DNA of 64,000 nt from Herbiconiux aconitum (GTDB lineage: Bacteria; Actinomycetota; Actinomycetes; Actinomycetales; Microbacteriaceae): contig NZ_JANLCM010000002.1 of NCBI RefSeq assembly GCF_024979235.1, positions 1,364,001 to 1,428,000 on the forward strand. Direction: 5' to 3'. Position numbers and translations under genes: made by a program. Of the stretch, positions 1 to 9,747 are shown piece after piece (positions within the stretch are counted from its first letter, which is position 1; every line of letters starts with the position of its first letter). The notes below the pieces were generated by a model, which was given only the letters and a program-made list of their open reading frames with translations, was not told the DNA's origin and searched no databases.

Positions 1-659
1 TCCGTCGGCTGCTCGCCGGCGAGCGGAAGGTCGGCGGCGAGCACGTCGAGGTCGGCGCAGGCGCCGTTGACACCCACGAACCACGATTGCGTGCGCGCCG
101 CGTTGCTGCCCGACTGGATGCCGACCTCGGCGACCTGAGCCGGGCTCGACACGCTCAGGGGCGGCACCGCGACGAGCTGCCGTGAGTTGAGCACCTCGTC
201 GGCCGGCGCAGACCCGACGTTCTCGGCTTCGCCCAACGCGCGGTCTTGAAGATGCACGGTGCTGCGGATCGGCGTGGTGAACGTGGGCATGAATTCCGGA
301 TCGCACGACAAGACCGAGTAGAGCACCACACGCCCAGCGTCGTCGGCGACGGTCATCACCGAATGGTCGCGGCGCAGGTAGATCGACTGGGTCAGCCCTG
401 CTCCGGGAACACTCTGGACGAGCGCCGGCTGGCCGAGCAGGCTGGTGACGAAGTCGGCCGAATCGCCCGCGTGGATCTGGCTCAGCAGGTTGTACTCGAC
501 CGGACGCCAGAAGATCGTGTTCACGGCGTTCGGAACGAACAGAACGAGAGCGCTGATGGCTGCGAGCAGTCCTGCGCACCAGGTGACGGCCTTGCCACCG
601 TTCAGAAACCACTGCGCCGGCCGGGCGAGCGGGAGGGATGCGCGTGGCGTCGTGCCCAT
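1..659 (-). CDS. Membrane-anchored protein of unknown function, C-terminus cut by window edge
   Basis: The minus strand is open from an ATG at 659 to the window edge (about 219 residues), so the C-terminus is missing. The N-terminus carries a short basic stretch and then one hydrophobic helix at about residues 24-44 (core WCAGLLAAISALVLFVP), followed by a polar, probably extracytoplasmic region with the motif WRPVEYNLLSQ and later YSVLSCDPEFMPTF. From memory this arrangement recalls proteins labelled ETEC_3214-domain, but I cannot confirm that and assign no function. It lies just downstream of, and in the same direction as, the ABC-F gene. Confidence 0.7.
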   Translation of the reverse strand, partial: MGTTPRASLPLARPAQWFLNGGKAVTWCAGLLAAISALVLFVPNAVNTIFWRPVEYNLLSQIHAGDSADFVTSLLGQPALVQSVPGAGLTQSIYLRRDHSVMTVADDAGRVVLYSVLSCDPEFMPTFTTPIRSTVHLQDRALGEAENVGSAPADEVLNSRQLVAVPPLSVSSPAQVAEVGIQSGSNAARTQSWFVGVNGACADLDVLAADLPLAGEQPT

Positions 660-707
660 GACCTGATCATGCCACCACCAGCCGACGACAGCCGGATGCG
701 CGGCCGG

Positions 708-2363
708 TCAGTCCTCTGCGACCTGCCCTGCCGAGACGTGCCAGTGCCGGTTCAGCCGCACCGTCGACAGCATCCGCCGATCGTGGGTCACCAGCAGCAG
801 GGTGCCTGTGTACGACTCGAGCGCCTCTTCGAGCTGCTCGATGGCCACGAGGTCGAGGTGGTTGGTGGGCTCGTCGAGCACGAGCAGGTTCACGCCGCGG
901 GCCTGCAGCAGGGCGAGCCCCGCTCGGGTGCGCTCCCCCGGCGACAGCTCGTCGACGGGCCGTCCCACGTGATCCGCCTTCAAACCGAACTTCGCGAGCA
1001 GCGTGCGCACCTCGGCGACGGGCCAGTCAGGCACCTGCGCCTCGAAGCTGTCGGCGAGAGACGACGTGCCGGCCAACACCGCGCGCGCTTGGTCGATCTC
1101 GCCGATAGCGACGGATGCGCCGAGCGAGGCCTGCCCCGCAGTCGGCGCGACCCGCCCCAGCAGCAACCGCAACAGGGTCGACTTGCCCGCTCCGTTGGGC
1201 CCCGTGATGCCGATCCGGTCGCCCGCATCCACCTGCAGCGACACCGGGCCCAGCGTGAACGTGCCCTGCGTCACGACGGCGTTCGACAGCGTCGACACGA
1301 CCGACGACGACCGCGGCGCCGACCCGATGGTGAACTGCAGTTGCCACTCCTTGCGCGGCTCCTCCACCTCGTCGAGCCGCGCGATGCGGCTCTCCATCTG
1401 CCGCACCTTCTGGGCCTGCTTCTCGCTCGACTCAGCGGATGCCTTGCGCCGGATCTTGTCGTTGTCGGGCGCCTTCTTCATCGCGTTGCGCACCCCCTGA
1501 CTCGACCACTCGCGCTGCGTGCGGGCCCGGCCCACGAGATCCGCCTTCTTCTCGGCGAACTCGTCGTACTCCTCGCGCGCGTGCCGCCGGGCCGTCTCGC
1601 GCTCTTCGAGATAGGCGTCGTACCCCCCGCCGTAGACCCGATTGCTGCCCTGCGCGAGGTCGAGTTCGAGCACGCGGGTGACGCTGCGGGCGAGGAACTC
1701 GCGGTCGTGACTCACCAGAACAACGCCGCCGCGAAGACCCCGGATGAACGCCTCGAGCCGCTCGAGACCGTCGAGGTCGAGATCGTTGGTGGGCTCGTCG
1801 AGCAGCACGATGTCGAAGCGCGACAGCAGCAGGGCGGCGAGACCGACGCGAGCCGCCTGCCCTCCCGAAAGGTCGGTCATGAGAGCGTCGGATGCCACCC
1901 CCAACCCGAGCTCGGAGAGCACCACCGGGAGTCGCTCCTCCAGATCGGCGGCGCCGCTCGCGAGCCAGCGGTCGAGGGCGGTGGAGTAGACGTCGGCCGG
2001 GTCGGGGGCTCCGGATGCCGCGGGCTCGGTGTTTCCCAGAGCCTCTGCCGCGGCATCCATTTCCGTCGTCGCGAGGCTGGTGCCGGTGCGTCGCCCGACA
2101 TACTGGGCGACGGTCTCGCCGGCAACTCGCTCGTGTTCCTGGGGCAGCCATCCGATGAACGCATCGGCGGGAGCCAGGTCGACGCGACCCTCCATCGGGG
2201 CGTCGATTCCGGCGAGGATGCGCAGCAATGTCGACTTGCCGGCCCCGTTCGCGCCCACCACACCGACGACGTCGCCCGGAGCGACCACGAGGTCGAGCCC
2301 ACTGAAGAGGGTGCGGTGGTCGTGGCCTCCGGCCACGCCTTTGGCGACGAGTGTTGCGGTCAT
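708..2363 (-). CDS. ABC-F family ATPase (ribosome-associated or antibiotic-protection type)
   Basis: A 551-aa protein with two ATP-binding cassettes and no membrane segment, the ABC-F layout. Cassette 1 has Walker A GANGAGKST (about 37-45), signature LSGGQ (about 165) and Walker B IVLLDEPTNDLD. Cassette 2 has GPNGAGKST, a degenerate signature LSPGE and LLVLDEPTNHLD. The linker between them is long, charged and helical (about 255-330), as expected for the P-site tRNA interaction motif. ABC-F proteins act on the ribosome, either as translation factors or as protection against ribosome-targeting drugs; the sequence does not say which. The gene is divergent from the DUF2207 gene; its start ATG has only a weak ribosome site. 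Confidence 0.93.
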   Translation of the reverse strand: MTATLVAKGVAGGHDHRTLFSGLDLVVAPGDVVGVVGANGAGKSTLLRILAGIDAPMEGRVDLAPADAFIGWLPQEHERVAGETVAQYVGRRTGTSLATTEMDAAAEALGNTEPAASGAPDPADVYSTALDRWLASGAADLEERLPVVLSELGLGVASDALMTDLSGGQAARVGLAALLLSRFDIVLLDEPTNDLDLDGLERLEAFIRGLRGGVVLVSHDREFLARSVTRVLELDLAQGSNRVYGGGYDAYLEERETARRHAREEYDEFAEKKADLVGRARTQREWSSQGVRNAMKKAPDNDKIRRKASAESSEKQAQKVRQMESRIARLDEVEEPRKEWQLQFTIGSAPRSSSVVSTLSNAVVTQGTFTLGPVSLQVDAGDRIGITGPNGAGKSTLLRLLLGRVAPTAGQASLGASVAIGEIDQARAVLAGTSSLADSFEAQVPDWPVAEVRTLLAKFGLKADHVGRPVDELSPGERTRAGLALLQARGVNLLVLDEPTNHLDLVAIEQLEEALESYTGTLLLVTHDRRMLSTVRLNRHWHVSAGQVAED

Positions 2364-2465
2364 CCGTCAATGCTCTCGCATTCGACGGCGCACCTCGACC
2401 GAAGGCGCACCGCGACCGAGCACGGGCGCAGGCGGTCGCTCGCTCACCGCCGTAGGATCGGGAGC

Positions 2466-5400
2466 GTGACGGGGGAAGCGCACGACGACGCGGTGCGTGC
2501 TGACGACGAGCCACCGCCCGACCACATCCCCGACCCCCGACCGAAACCGACACCGCTCTGGGCCCTGCTCTCGCGCTGGCTGCTCGCCCTCGAAGCGTGG
2601 CTGCGCTCGCACGGCGGGGCACCTCTCCGCCGCAGCCTCTGGGCCTTCTGGGGTGTGGTCGCCCTCGCGGGCGGCGTGCTGCTCTTCGGCCCGGTGATCA
2701 ACCCGCCTCTCACGCTGGACGACATCACCGACGCCGCCTCCGACGCCACCGACCAGTGGATCGCCCGTGACTTCGACGCCGACTACACCATCACCCGCGC
2801 ACCCGACGGACGGCTGCAGGCGGATGTCGTCGAGACGATCGACGCCTTCTTCCCCGACGACCTCGCCGCCTCGGAGGCCGGCGGTATCGTTCGCGTGCTC
2901 CCCACCCAGTACCAGGGGCATGCCCTGGCGCCGGAGGCGATCGAGGCCACCCTCGACGGCGAACCCCTGGCAATCGACCGGGCCGAGAGCAGCGACCAGC
3001 TGACGCTCACGCTCGACGCGAGCAGGGGCGCGAGCGCGGGCGGGAACGGGGACGCGAACAGCGCGGCGAAACTCACCGGCGACCACGAGTTCATCCTGAG
3101 CTACACCCTCCACGACCTCGCCTACGAGTCCGTCGACGAGGCGACGGGCGCCCCCGTCGACCTCCTCGCCTGGGACGTCTTCGGCCCCTCATGGCCTCAG
3201 GCATTCAGCGGCCTCGACGTCACGGTCACGCTGCCCGACGAGCTCGACGACTCCCTCGTGCGTCAGCCTCGCGGCATCCTGGCCTGGACGCTGCTCGGCG
3301 CCGGCGCCTGGCTCGAGCCCGAACCCGACAGCCCACCCGGCCAGGTCACCTACAACTTCACCAACGACCAGAACATGCCGCCCCACGCCCAGGCGCGCTT
3401 CACGATGGCCTTCGCCGACGGCACCTTCACGATGCCTCCGCCGACGCCGTTGTTCCTCGTGCAGACCTTCGGTCCGCTCCTGCCACTCGTCTTCCTCGCC
3501 CTCACCCTGCTGCTCGCGCTCGCCGCCCGGGCGGTGGCGTGGAGCGACGAGCGCGGTCGCCCCTGGTTCGTCGCCCAGTTCAGCCCACCGGATGGCGTCA
3601 GCGCCCGCACGGCCGCCCAGATCCTGGGCACTCCCCGCCCGCTCGAACTGGCAACGGCCCTCACCTCGGCGCAGCGCGCGTCGAAGGCCGACCGCCGAGA
3701 CCGCTTCGAAGCGGCGGCGCGCGCGGCGAACCGCACCGGGCGAGCGGGCGACCGGATGCGCGCCCTCCTCGTCTACCTCCGCGCCCCGGAGCGAGGGGTC
3801 CAGCTCACGGAGGGTTTCCGCCGCATCCCGAGCGGCTTCGTGCGTGACCTCTTCATCGCCGCGCCGCTCGCGTTGACGTTGCTGCAGTGGGGCATCGTGC
3901 GCCAGCTCTCGCACCAGACCACTCTGGCGGTGGTGTGGTGGCCGGTCGCGTTCGTGCTCGTCTCCTCGGCCGTCTCCATCGTGGTGCTCGCGATCGCGCT
4001 CTCGGCGCGGCCTCTCACCCGGAGCGGTGCTCTCGTGAAGCAGCATCTCCAGGGCATCGCGGTTTTCGCCGAGCGCACTCAGCTTCTCGAACGCGCGACG
4101 GTGAGCGACAAGCTCCTCCCCTACGTGGTGCTGACGGAGAATCCGCGCACCGCCGGCCGACGCGTGGCCGAGCTGATCGCGCACGATCTCGGTGATGCCC
4201 GAGCGGGTTCAGGATGGCGCACTCTCGACTTCGTGAGCGGCCCGCGCATCCTCCTGCGAACGGTGGCGGTGCTCCTCCTCGCGGGCGCGATCACCGGCGC
4301 CGCTCTGCTGCCGAACCCGTACCCGCGGTCGTTCGATCCGCTCTCCTATTCGGGCGACATCCCCGGAACGTACTTCAACACGGTCGACTCGGCCGAGATC
4401 GCCGCCGAACTCGCCAGAACCGATGACGGTCGCGCGCACCTGACGGTGACCGAGACGCTCACCGTCAGTTTCGACGACGGGGGCTCGGCGGTGCCGCAGT
4501 TCACGCAGCAGTGGCCCGACCGCATCGAGGGCCAGGATGTCGGATTGCAGGTCTCCGATGTGCGGGTCGACGGCCAGGGCGCTCCGTATACGACGTCGCG
4601 CGACGGCGACACGCTGCTGCTCGCGACCCGGTTCACCGAGGTGCTGAGCGGTGCGCACGAGGTGCAGATCGACTACACCGTCGACTCGGCGGCGGTCGCG
4701 GCGGCGAACCAGGCGGGCACGGTGGTCGATCGCGTGCGCTGGGCCGCCCTGCTCGAGGGCTGGGAGTACTCGAGCCAATGGGGCAACGACCCGGCCACCG
4801 ACCCCCTCACGATCGAGTTCCGGATGTCGGACGACCTCTCCGCCCTCGCCACCGCGGCCGGCTGGATCACCGAAGACACCGATGCGTACCAGAGCCCGCG
4901 CCAGTGGGCCGAGACCGTCATCCCGTTCGGCAGCTTCGGCACCGATGAGGCGTCGACGACGTCGGAATCGTCGTCGGCTCGCGATGCCGCATCCGAGCAC
5001 CGACTCGACCTGCGCGAGACCGACAGCGGTTATCCGTTCGAGCTCACCGTGACCGACCTCGGGGTGCTGGCCGACTTCCCGGCGGGCACGTTCGCGGGCC
5101 CCGATGCGGGCGCACTGCAGTTGCAGCAGGTGCGAAGTGTGCTGCCGATGGTGTTCGTGCTCGGGCTCGGCGGAGTGGCGCTCGGCATCGGCATCCTGAG
5201 CGTCGTGGCCGCACGCATCCGTGGGTCTCGTCGTCTGCGGCCGGGCGCTCTACGCGACGCGATCTGGTGGCTCGGCACCTCCACCGCCGTCTCGACCGTG
5301 TGGCTCTTCGTCTGGGCGAGCTCCGACATGCCCGACGATTGGCCCGAGTTCCCCCCGCTCGGCATCGCGGCCCTGGCGGCCATCCTCGGCGGCACGCTGA

Positions 5401-5546
5401 GCCTTCTCTTCACCCTCCGGGAGCAGCCCCGCCCCGCCGGCGGCAGTACTGCCGCCTCCGGCTCCCGCACCGCCTCCGACACCCGTGCTGCCACGGCCGC
5501 CCTCAAGCCCCGCTCGCGCCGTCGCCCCGGCCGCCGCAGGCGCTGA
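2466..5546 (+). CDS. Tandem DUF2207-type integral membrane protein
   Basis: The protein is 1026 aa from a GTG at 2466 (AGGA about 8 nt upstream); the reading frame is open further upstream but there it is antisense to the ABC-F gene. It begins with a proline-rich cytoplasmic tail and a membrane helix (about 60-80), then an extracytoplasmic beta-rich domain with the DUF2207 hallmark (DYTITRAPDGRLQADVVETI). Further helices follow, then a second similar domain (TVDSAEIAAELARTDDGRAH...), three C-terminal helices and an Arg-rich tail (RSRRRPGRRRR). About eight membrane helices in all. DUF2207 proteins usually carry one such domain, so this looks like an internal duplication. Function is unknown. 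Confidence 0.85.
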   Translation: MTGEAHDDAVRADDEPPPDHIPDPRPKPTPLWALLSRWLLALEAWLRSHGGAPLRRSLWAFWGVVALAGGVLLFGPVINPPLTLDDITDAASDATDQWIARDFDADYTITRAPDGRLQADVVETIDAFFPDDLAASEAGGIVRVLPTQYQGHALAPEAIEATLDGEPLAIDRAESSDQLTLTLDASRGASAGGNGDANSAAKLTGDHEFILSYTLHDLAYESVDEATGAPVDLLAWDVFGPSWPQAFSGLDVTVTLPDELDDSLVRQPRGILAWTLLGAGAWLEPEPDSPPGQVTYNFTNDQNMPPHAQARFTMAFADGTFTMPPPTPLFLVQTFGPLLPLVFLALTLLLALAARAVAWSDERGRPWFVAQFSPPDGVSARTAAQILGTPRPLELATALTSAQRASKADRRDRFEAAARAANRTGRAGDRMRALLVYLRAPERGVQLTEGFRRIPSGFVRDLFIAAPLALTLLQWGIVRQLSHQTTLAVVWWPVAFVLVSSAVSIVVLAIALSARPLTRSGALVKQHLQGIAVFAERTQLLERATVSDKLLPYVVLTENPRTAGRRVAELIAHDLGDARAGSGWRTLDFVSGPRILLRTVAVLLLAGAITGAALLPNPYPRSFDPLSYSGDIPGTYFNTVDSAEIAAELARTDDGRAHLTVTETLTVSFDDGGSAVPQFTQQWPDRIEGQDVGLQVSDVRVDGQGAPYTTSRDGDTLLLATRFTEVLSGAHEVQIDYTVDSAAVAAANQAGTVVDRVRWAALLEGWEYSSQWGNDPATDPLTIEFRMSDDLSALATAAGWITEDTDAYQSPRQWAETVIPFGSFGTDEASTTSESSSARDAASEHRLDLRETDSGYPFELTVTDLGVLADFPAGTFAGPDAGALQLQQVRSVLPMVFVLGLGGVALGIGILSVVAARIRGSRRLRPGALRDAIWWLGTSTAVSTVWLFVWASSDMPDDWPEFPPLGIAALAAILGGTLSLLFTLREQPRPAGGSTAASGSRTASDTRAATAALKPRSRRRPGRRRR

Positions 5547-5594
5547 CCCGCCGCCCTCGTCTGCACGCGGTGGCGCTTAGCGTCCGGCGAGCTG

Positions 5595-5840
5595 ATGGAG
5601 CCGATGGAGCCGCTCGTGATCTTCGTGATGGGCCGCACGACCTACACCGACATGCGGCGCATGGAGGCCCTGGTCGCGGCGAGCGGTCTCGACGTCACGA
5701 TCGTGCGCCCCTCCGGCTTGTTCGACGCGGATGCGGTGAGCGACTACCGGGTCGAACTTCATGATCACGGCCCTGGCCGACCCCACCTGGGTCGGTCGGC
5801 CGCGAGTGCTCGACTTCTTCCGTGCAGAGGCGCTGAACTA
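5595..5840 (+). pseudogene. Remnant of an NAD(P)-binding SDR/NmrA-like oxidoreductase
   Basis: The frame from 5595 reads MGRTTYTDMRRMEALVAASG then DVTIVRPSGLFDADAVSDYR, the central part of an atypical SDR of the NAD(P)H-binding family. The glycine-rich N-terminal nucleotide site is missing. Around 5755 the frame must shift to continue with ITALADPTWVGRPRVLDFFR and a stop at 5838-5840, which resembles the family C-terminus; roughly 25 intervening residues are also missing. It is therefore 5'-truncated, internally deleted and frameshifted. No intact copy is in the window. Confidence 0.6.
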
Positions 5841-5947
5841 GGCCACGAGCACGGTTAAAGTAAACTCGGCCCCAGAGGGACCGAGCGGTATGAATCGATC
5901 ATCGCACATATCCGCAGGCCAATCTCGCAAATTTGAGAATCTCTCCG

Positions 5948-6709
5948 CTACCATTCGTCTGGCTTCGACAATCTTCCTAGCGACGCGGGCAGCTGCGATT
6001 GGCACAGTTCATCGCGGCTGAGTCGGTGCCACCAATGCCCACCCACGCCTTCGGCTGGGTCCCCATTCAAGCGTCCGGCGGGAAAGCCTGCGGTCGGATT
6101 CACAAGACCGACCGGCACCCGCTTGCGTGCCTCCCGCACGGGAAACTCGAGGTCGCTGTCGTTACTCACCACGATCACGGCGTCAACGCGTGTCTCCAAG
6201 ACATCGATGAGCAGATGGGAAGCGACATTGACGTCGCTTCCCTTCTCTTCCCGTCGCGCAACCGATGCCATGAACCTTGCGTCGGCTTGAGGCGCGCCCG
6301 CCCCATCCTGAACCATGATCGGCCATGAAGGACGATGAATAACGGGCCGCCCGCGCGAATCCGCTGTCGCCAACGGTGACGTCGAAACGCGGGAGACGTA
6401 ATTGCCGAAGGCGATCTCGTCAACAGACCCAGCAGCCCGAAGCGCACGGAGATACACGTCCTGATCCTGCTGCCCACTGGTATTCCCCGAGCCGCTGATG
6501 CGCGCAGTGCAGTACACGACCCTCGTCTCAGTCGATCCGCTCCACCGCGAATGCGACAGGATCAATCGCTCGGCAAGCCCACGGAGATCCAACCAACGCC
6601 AGCCCGGCGTCGAACGGCCGCAGATCGCGCGCGCTCCGTAATAGAGGTTGAACCCATCGATGTAGATGCCGACGATCATGCGGATCAGGATAGCGAACTG
6701 TCTGATCAT
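5948..6709 (-). CDS. NYN domain protein (PIN-like ribonuclease fold)
   Basis: A 253-aa protein with the NYN signature [12 protein letters not shown] near the start and [14 protein letters not shown] in the second half; the aspartates in IDGFN, ADARF and SNDSDL are those expected to bind metal in the PIN/FLAP-like active site. It is probably an RNA-processing or RNA-degrading nuclease; the substrate is unknown. The first ATG is at 6709, but the domain begins at [11 protein letters not shown], so the ATG at 6679 is an equally good start; neither has a strong ribosome site. It stands alone, with a decayed gene downstream. Confidence 0.8.
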   Translation of the reverse strand: MIRQFAILIRMIVGIYIDGFNLYYGARAICGRSTPGWRWLDLRGLAERLILSHSRWSGSTETRVVYCTARISGSGNTSGQQDQDVYLRALRAAGSVDEIAFGNYVSRVSTSPLATADSRGRPVIHRPSWPIMVQDGAGAPQADARFMASVARREEKGSDVNVASHLLIDVLETRVDAVIVVSNDSDLEFPVREARKRVPVGLVNPTAGFPAGRLNGDPAEGVGGHWWHRLSRDELCQSQLPASLGRLSKPDEW

Positions 6710-6828
6710 TACTCACTTTATATTGGTATTGCACGCGCGGGTATCCCAGCCCGCGGCGGGGAGCGGTGAGCGGTGTCCGGCGTGATCGGCGAGCGCCGAA
6801 AACGCCGTGAAGAGGCCGAGCGGGAAGC

Positions 6829-7122
6829 GTGAACGCAAGCCACCCGTCTGACGGCGTGGGTGGTCACGTGCAGATCGAGGCACGCATGCGCGACCACACC
6901 GTGAAGCGCTCGATCGACCTGCGGATCGTTCCCCCGGGAGACCTCTTCATCGGCCACCAAAGCGCGAGCGGGACATGGCAGCTGCCCGTTTGTGCCGACG
7001 GTCGATCGCTCGACGCGCTGACTGCCACCGACAGATTCAGCGTCACGCGGATGCGATTCAGCGACAACAAGAACCAGGTCTGGACCACCGACGATCGAGC
7101 CGTTCTTCGCAGCGATCGCTAG
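6829..7122 (+). CDS. Short hypothetical protein
   Basis: A 97-aa frame starting at GTG (GAGG about 12 nt upstream). It is polar, with no signal peptide, membrane helix or motif I recognise. Composition is ordinary for a protein (VQIEARMRDHTVKRSIDLRI, FSVTRMRFSDNKNQVW), and the ending suggests a small soluble beta-rich domain. An opposing frame overlaps part of it and looks less protein-like. It converges on the UbiB-family gene. It could also be a fragment of a larger lost gene. Confidence 0.4.
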   Translation: MNASHPSDGVGGHVQIEARMRDHTVKRSIDLRIVPPGDLFIGHQSASGTWQLPVCADGRSLDALTATDRFSVTRMRFSDNKNQVWTTDDRAVLRSDR

Positions 7123-7197
7123 CCGGCGAATACCGGATGCCGCCTTGGATCACCCCGCCGCAGCTCTCCTCGTCGGCGCCCTACACCCCTCAGAAAC

Positions 7198-8916
7198 TCA
7201 GCGCGCTCGACGGCCCGCGAACAGCGCGTGCAGCAGCGGCACGACCGACACGATCATCAGCACCGTTCCGAACACCGCGTCGTCGGCCCGCAGCACAGCC
7301 CCCGCCACGAGCAACGCACCGAACAGCACCGCCGAGACGATCCGCCCCACCGACCGCTCGAGGCGCCCCACCCGCTTCTCGAGATCGGGACTCCGGAACG
7401 CCACCGACCCGTCGTCGATGCGCGTGACGAGCTCATCGATCCGCTTCGGCAAGCGCCACACGAGCCCGAGGTTCGAGACGGCCTGCTTACCGACATCCTG
7501 CACCACGTTCCCGCGCTCCTCGCGGATGAGCTGCTGCGCGTAGGGCTCGACCGAATCCCACAGGTTGAACGCCGGATCGAGCGCGCTGCACACCCCTGAG
7601 GTGAGCGACATGGCCCGGATGACGAGCAAAAAGTTCTCGGGCAGCTGGAACGGCAACGACCGCACCACGTCGCCGAACTCCACCGCGAACTCGCGGAACT
7701 CGCGCGGATCGACCTCGCGCAACTCGGCGAATCCCATCCCCCCGAACCGGCCGAACAGGTGCGTCATGGCGCGCTCGAGCTCGGAGGTGTCGGCCGTCGG
7801 AAGCAGCACACCCACCTCGCGCGCGGCCTCCACGAGCCCCTTGCCGTCGCGCGAAGCGGCCGCGATGAGCATCTTGCGAAGGCCGCTGCGCGTCGACGCA
7901 CCGACCTCGCCCATCATGCCGAAGTCGATGAACGTGAGTTTCCACGGCAGCGCGTCCGAGCCATCCGCGACGGCGACGGGCGTCACGAAGATGTTCCCGG
8001 GGTGCGGATCGGCGTGGAAGAACCCGTTCGTGAAGAGCTGATCGAACATCACGGCAGCGAACACCGGAGCCACCTCGGCCGGGTCGATCCCGGCCGCAGC
8101 GAGAGCCGCGGCATCCGTGATCTTGATGGCGGTGACGTCTTCGAGGGTGAGCACGCGGCGAGTGGTGCGCTCCCACACGACTTCCGGCACCGCCACCCGC
8201 GAGTCGCCGGCGAACTCCTCGGCGAACCGCACTGAGCTCGCGGCTTCGTGCAGGTAGTCGATCTCTTCGAGCGAGGTCGCGGCAAACTCCTCGACGAGCG
8301 CCGGCGCGTCGACCCGCGAATACACGAGCCGCACATGGCTGAGCCATCCGCCCACGCGACGCAGCGCCGCCAGGTCGACCGTGACGATCGAGTCGATGCC
8401 CGGCCGCTGCACCTTGATCACCACACCGCTCAGACCGGTGTCGGCCGCGTCGAGCGGGGCGAGCCGGGCCCGATGCGCTTGACCGAGGGATGCCGCGGCG
8501 ACCGGATTCGGGTCGACCCACGAGTAGGCACGCGACAGCGGCATGCCCAGCTCGGCCTCGGCGAGCTGCTGGATGAGTGGGAACGGCACGGCAGGCACTT
8601 CGTCCTGCAGCCCTTCGAGTTCTTTGGTGATCTCCGGCGGCAGCACGTCGAGGCGCGACGACATGAACTGCCCGACCTTGATCATCAACCCGCCGAGATC
8701 GACGGCGAGCACGTGGAAGCGTCGCGCGAAGCGCTGCATCCGTTTCGACCGGGTGCGCTCAGCGACCCTCGTGAGTCCGATGCGCGGCAGCAACAGCTCG
8801 TACCACCACGTCACCGCGAGGTTCCACGCCGCGAACCGAAGGATGCGGCGGTACCGCGCGCGGGCAACCCGTGCCGCGGGAACCTCGTCTCCGCGGTCGG
8901 GTCGAACCGTCGTCAC
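7198..8916 (-). CDS. UbiB/ABC1 (AarF) family atypical kinase
   Basis: The protein is 572 aa from a GTG at 8916, five bases after the stop of the padR-like gene, so the two are probably translationally coupled. ABC1 hallmarks are visible in order: the KxGQ motif (GGLMIKVGQFMSSRLDVLP), an Ala-rich loop AAASLGQAHRA replacing the usual P-loop, VVIKVQRPG with the nucleotide-site lysine, the catalytic loop FFHADPHPGN and the metal-binding FIDFGMMG. Two hydrophobic helices close the C-terminus, anchoring it in the membrane. The family supports quinone and lipid metabolism through ATPase activity. The frame continues upstream into the padR gene, but that part is not real coding in this frame. Confidence 0.9.
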   Translation of the reverse strand: MTTVRPDRGDEVPAARVARARYRRILRFAAWNLAVTWWYELLLPRIGLTRVAERTRSKRMQRFARRFHVLAVDLGGLMIKVGQFMSSRLDVLPPEITKELEGLQDEVPAVPFPLIQQLAEAELGMPLSRAYSWVDPNPVAAASLGQAHRARLAPLDAADTGLSGVVIKVQRPGIDSIVTVDLAALRRVGGWLSHVRLVYSRVDAPALVEEFAATSLEEIDYLHEAASSVRFAEEFAGDSRVAVPEVVWERTTRRVLTLEDVTAIKITDAAALAAAGIDPAEVAPVFAAVMFDQLFTNGFFHADPHPGNIFVTPVAVADGSDALPWKLTFIDFGMMGEVGASTRSGLRKMLIAAASRDGKGLVEAAREVGVLLPTADTSELERAMTHLFGRFGGMGFAELREVDPREFREFAVEFGDVVRSLPFQLPENFLLVIRAMSLTSGVCSALDPAFNLWDSVEPYAQQLIREERGNVVQDVGKQAVSNLGLVWRLPKRIDELVTRIDDGSVAFRSPDLEKRVGRLERSVGRIVSAVLFGALLVAGAVLRADDAVFGTVLMIVSVVPLLHALFAGRRAR

Positions 8917-8921
8917 CCGAG

Positions 8922-9482
8922 TCAGTTCTGGGCGAGGATCGAGTAGATCCGGCGGCGAGCATCCTCGAGCTCGGCCACGGCCTGCTTGACCTGCTCGGGG
9001 GTGCCGGTTCGGCCCACCTGGGCTGCGGCCTGGGCGAGCTCGAAGCCAGCCTTGGGCAGTGCGGCGAAGTCGCCCTTGTCGTCGTCGGCTCCGGTGGAGT
9101 CGGATGCCCAGGGTGCCGTTGCGCCGGCACTCGCGGCCACGGCGCGCCCGGCGTCGGTGAGGGCGTAGGTCTTGCGCCCGTTGGACTCCTCGGCGGCGAT
9201 GAGACCCTCGTCGGCCAGCAGCTGAAGTGTCGGGTAGACCGATCCGGGGCTCGGCTTCCAACTGCCGCCGCTGCGCTCCTCGATCTCGTGGATGATCTGG
9301 TAGCCGTGCATCGGCCGCTCGGCGAGCAATGCGAGCACGGCGGCGCGCACGTCGCCCTTGCCGACGCGGCTGCCGACCTTCTTCTCGAATCGGGCGCGGA
9401 ACTGTTCCATCGCCTGCCAGATGCCGTCTGCGGCGTTGCCTGTGCCGGTGCCGAATGCTCCGTTGGGGAATGAGTTGCCCAT
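8922..9482 (-). CDS. PadR family transcriptional regulator
   Basis: A 186-aa winged-helix regulator. The start at 9482 is chosen because GAGGAGGG lies directly upstream; upstream in-frame codons have no such site. The conserved PadR core (VRAAVLALLAERPMHGYQII, then GSVYPTLQLLADEGLI and GRKTYALTDAG) is followed by a linker and a C-terminal helix for dimerisation (EQVKQAVAELEDARRRIYSI). It overlaps functionally with the following UbiB-family gene, five bases away, and probably represses this two-gene operon in response to an unknown ligand. CGATA repeats lie in the promoter region. Confidence 0.88.
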   Translation of the reverse strand: MGNSFPNGAFGTGTGNAADGIWQAMEQFRARFEKKVGSRVGKGDVRAAVLALLAERPMHGYQIIHEIEERSGGSWKPSPGSVYPTLQLLADEGLIAAEESNGRKTYALTDAGRAVAASAGATAPWASDSTGADDDKGDFAALPKAGFELAQAAAQVGRTGTPEQVKQAVAELEDARRRIYSILAQN

Positions 9483-9493
9483 GGTGCCCTCCT

Positions 9494-9522
9494 CGATAGA
9501 TCGCGAACGATACTCAACGATA
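9494..9522 (-). promoter_or_regulatory. Candidate PadR autoregulatory site: three CGATA repeats
   Basis: Between 9494 and 9522 the word CGATA occurs three times (9494, 9508, 9518). The last two are within the 7-bp direct repeat AACGATA-CTC-AACGATA, spaced 10 bp, one helical turn. The site lies 12-40 bp upstream of the padR-like start and covers the likely core promoter. PadR proteins commonly repress their own promoter; assignment to this regulator is inference. Confidence 0.35.
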
Positions 9523-9747
9523 TACACGGGCGACTGCGAGCGACATAGGAGTTCTCCGATGCGCGAGTTATTGACAGGAAGGTGCCGGGGCCGCACGTCG
9601 GCTTGGTGCCGAGCACCCGCTGCACCCCACTACTGGGGCTGCCACGCACCACGCACTACCCATAGCCTTCACGCGGGGGTCGCACGCGATGCAGCACGGT
9701 AATCCGCCAGTGCAACCGGATCCCTCCCGATCCGATTGCGACGACCG

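Noticed and set aside
246..2465. Upstream extension of the DUF2207 frame, giving a 1766-residue protein
   Set aside because: It is antisense to the ABC-F gene, Arg/Gly-rich and unlike a protein; the real start at 2466 has a ribosome site and begins the recognisable protein.
5577..5786. Antisense frame over the decayed oxidoreductase
   Set aside because: The plus-strand translation clearly matches an SDR segment; the minus frame has no family pattern.
8917..9261. Upstream extension of the UbiB-family frame
   Set aside because: It lies inside the padR-like gene in another frame, with low-complexity Arg-rich sequence; the GTG at 8916 follows the padR stop by five bases.
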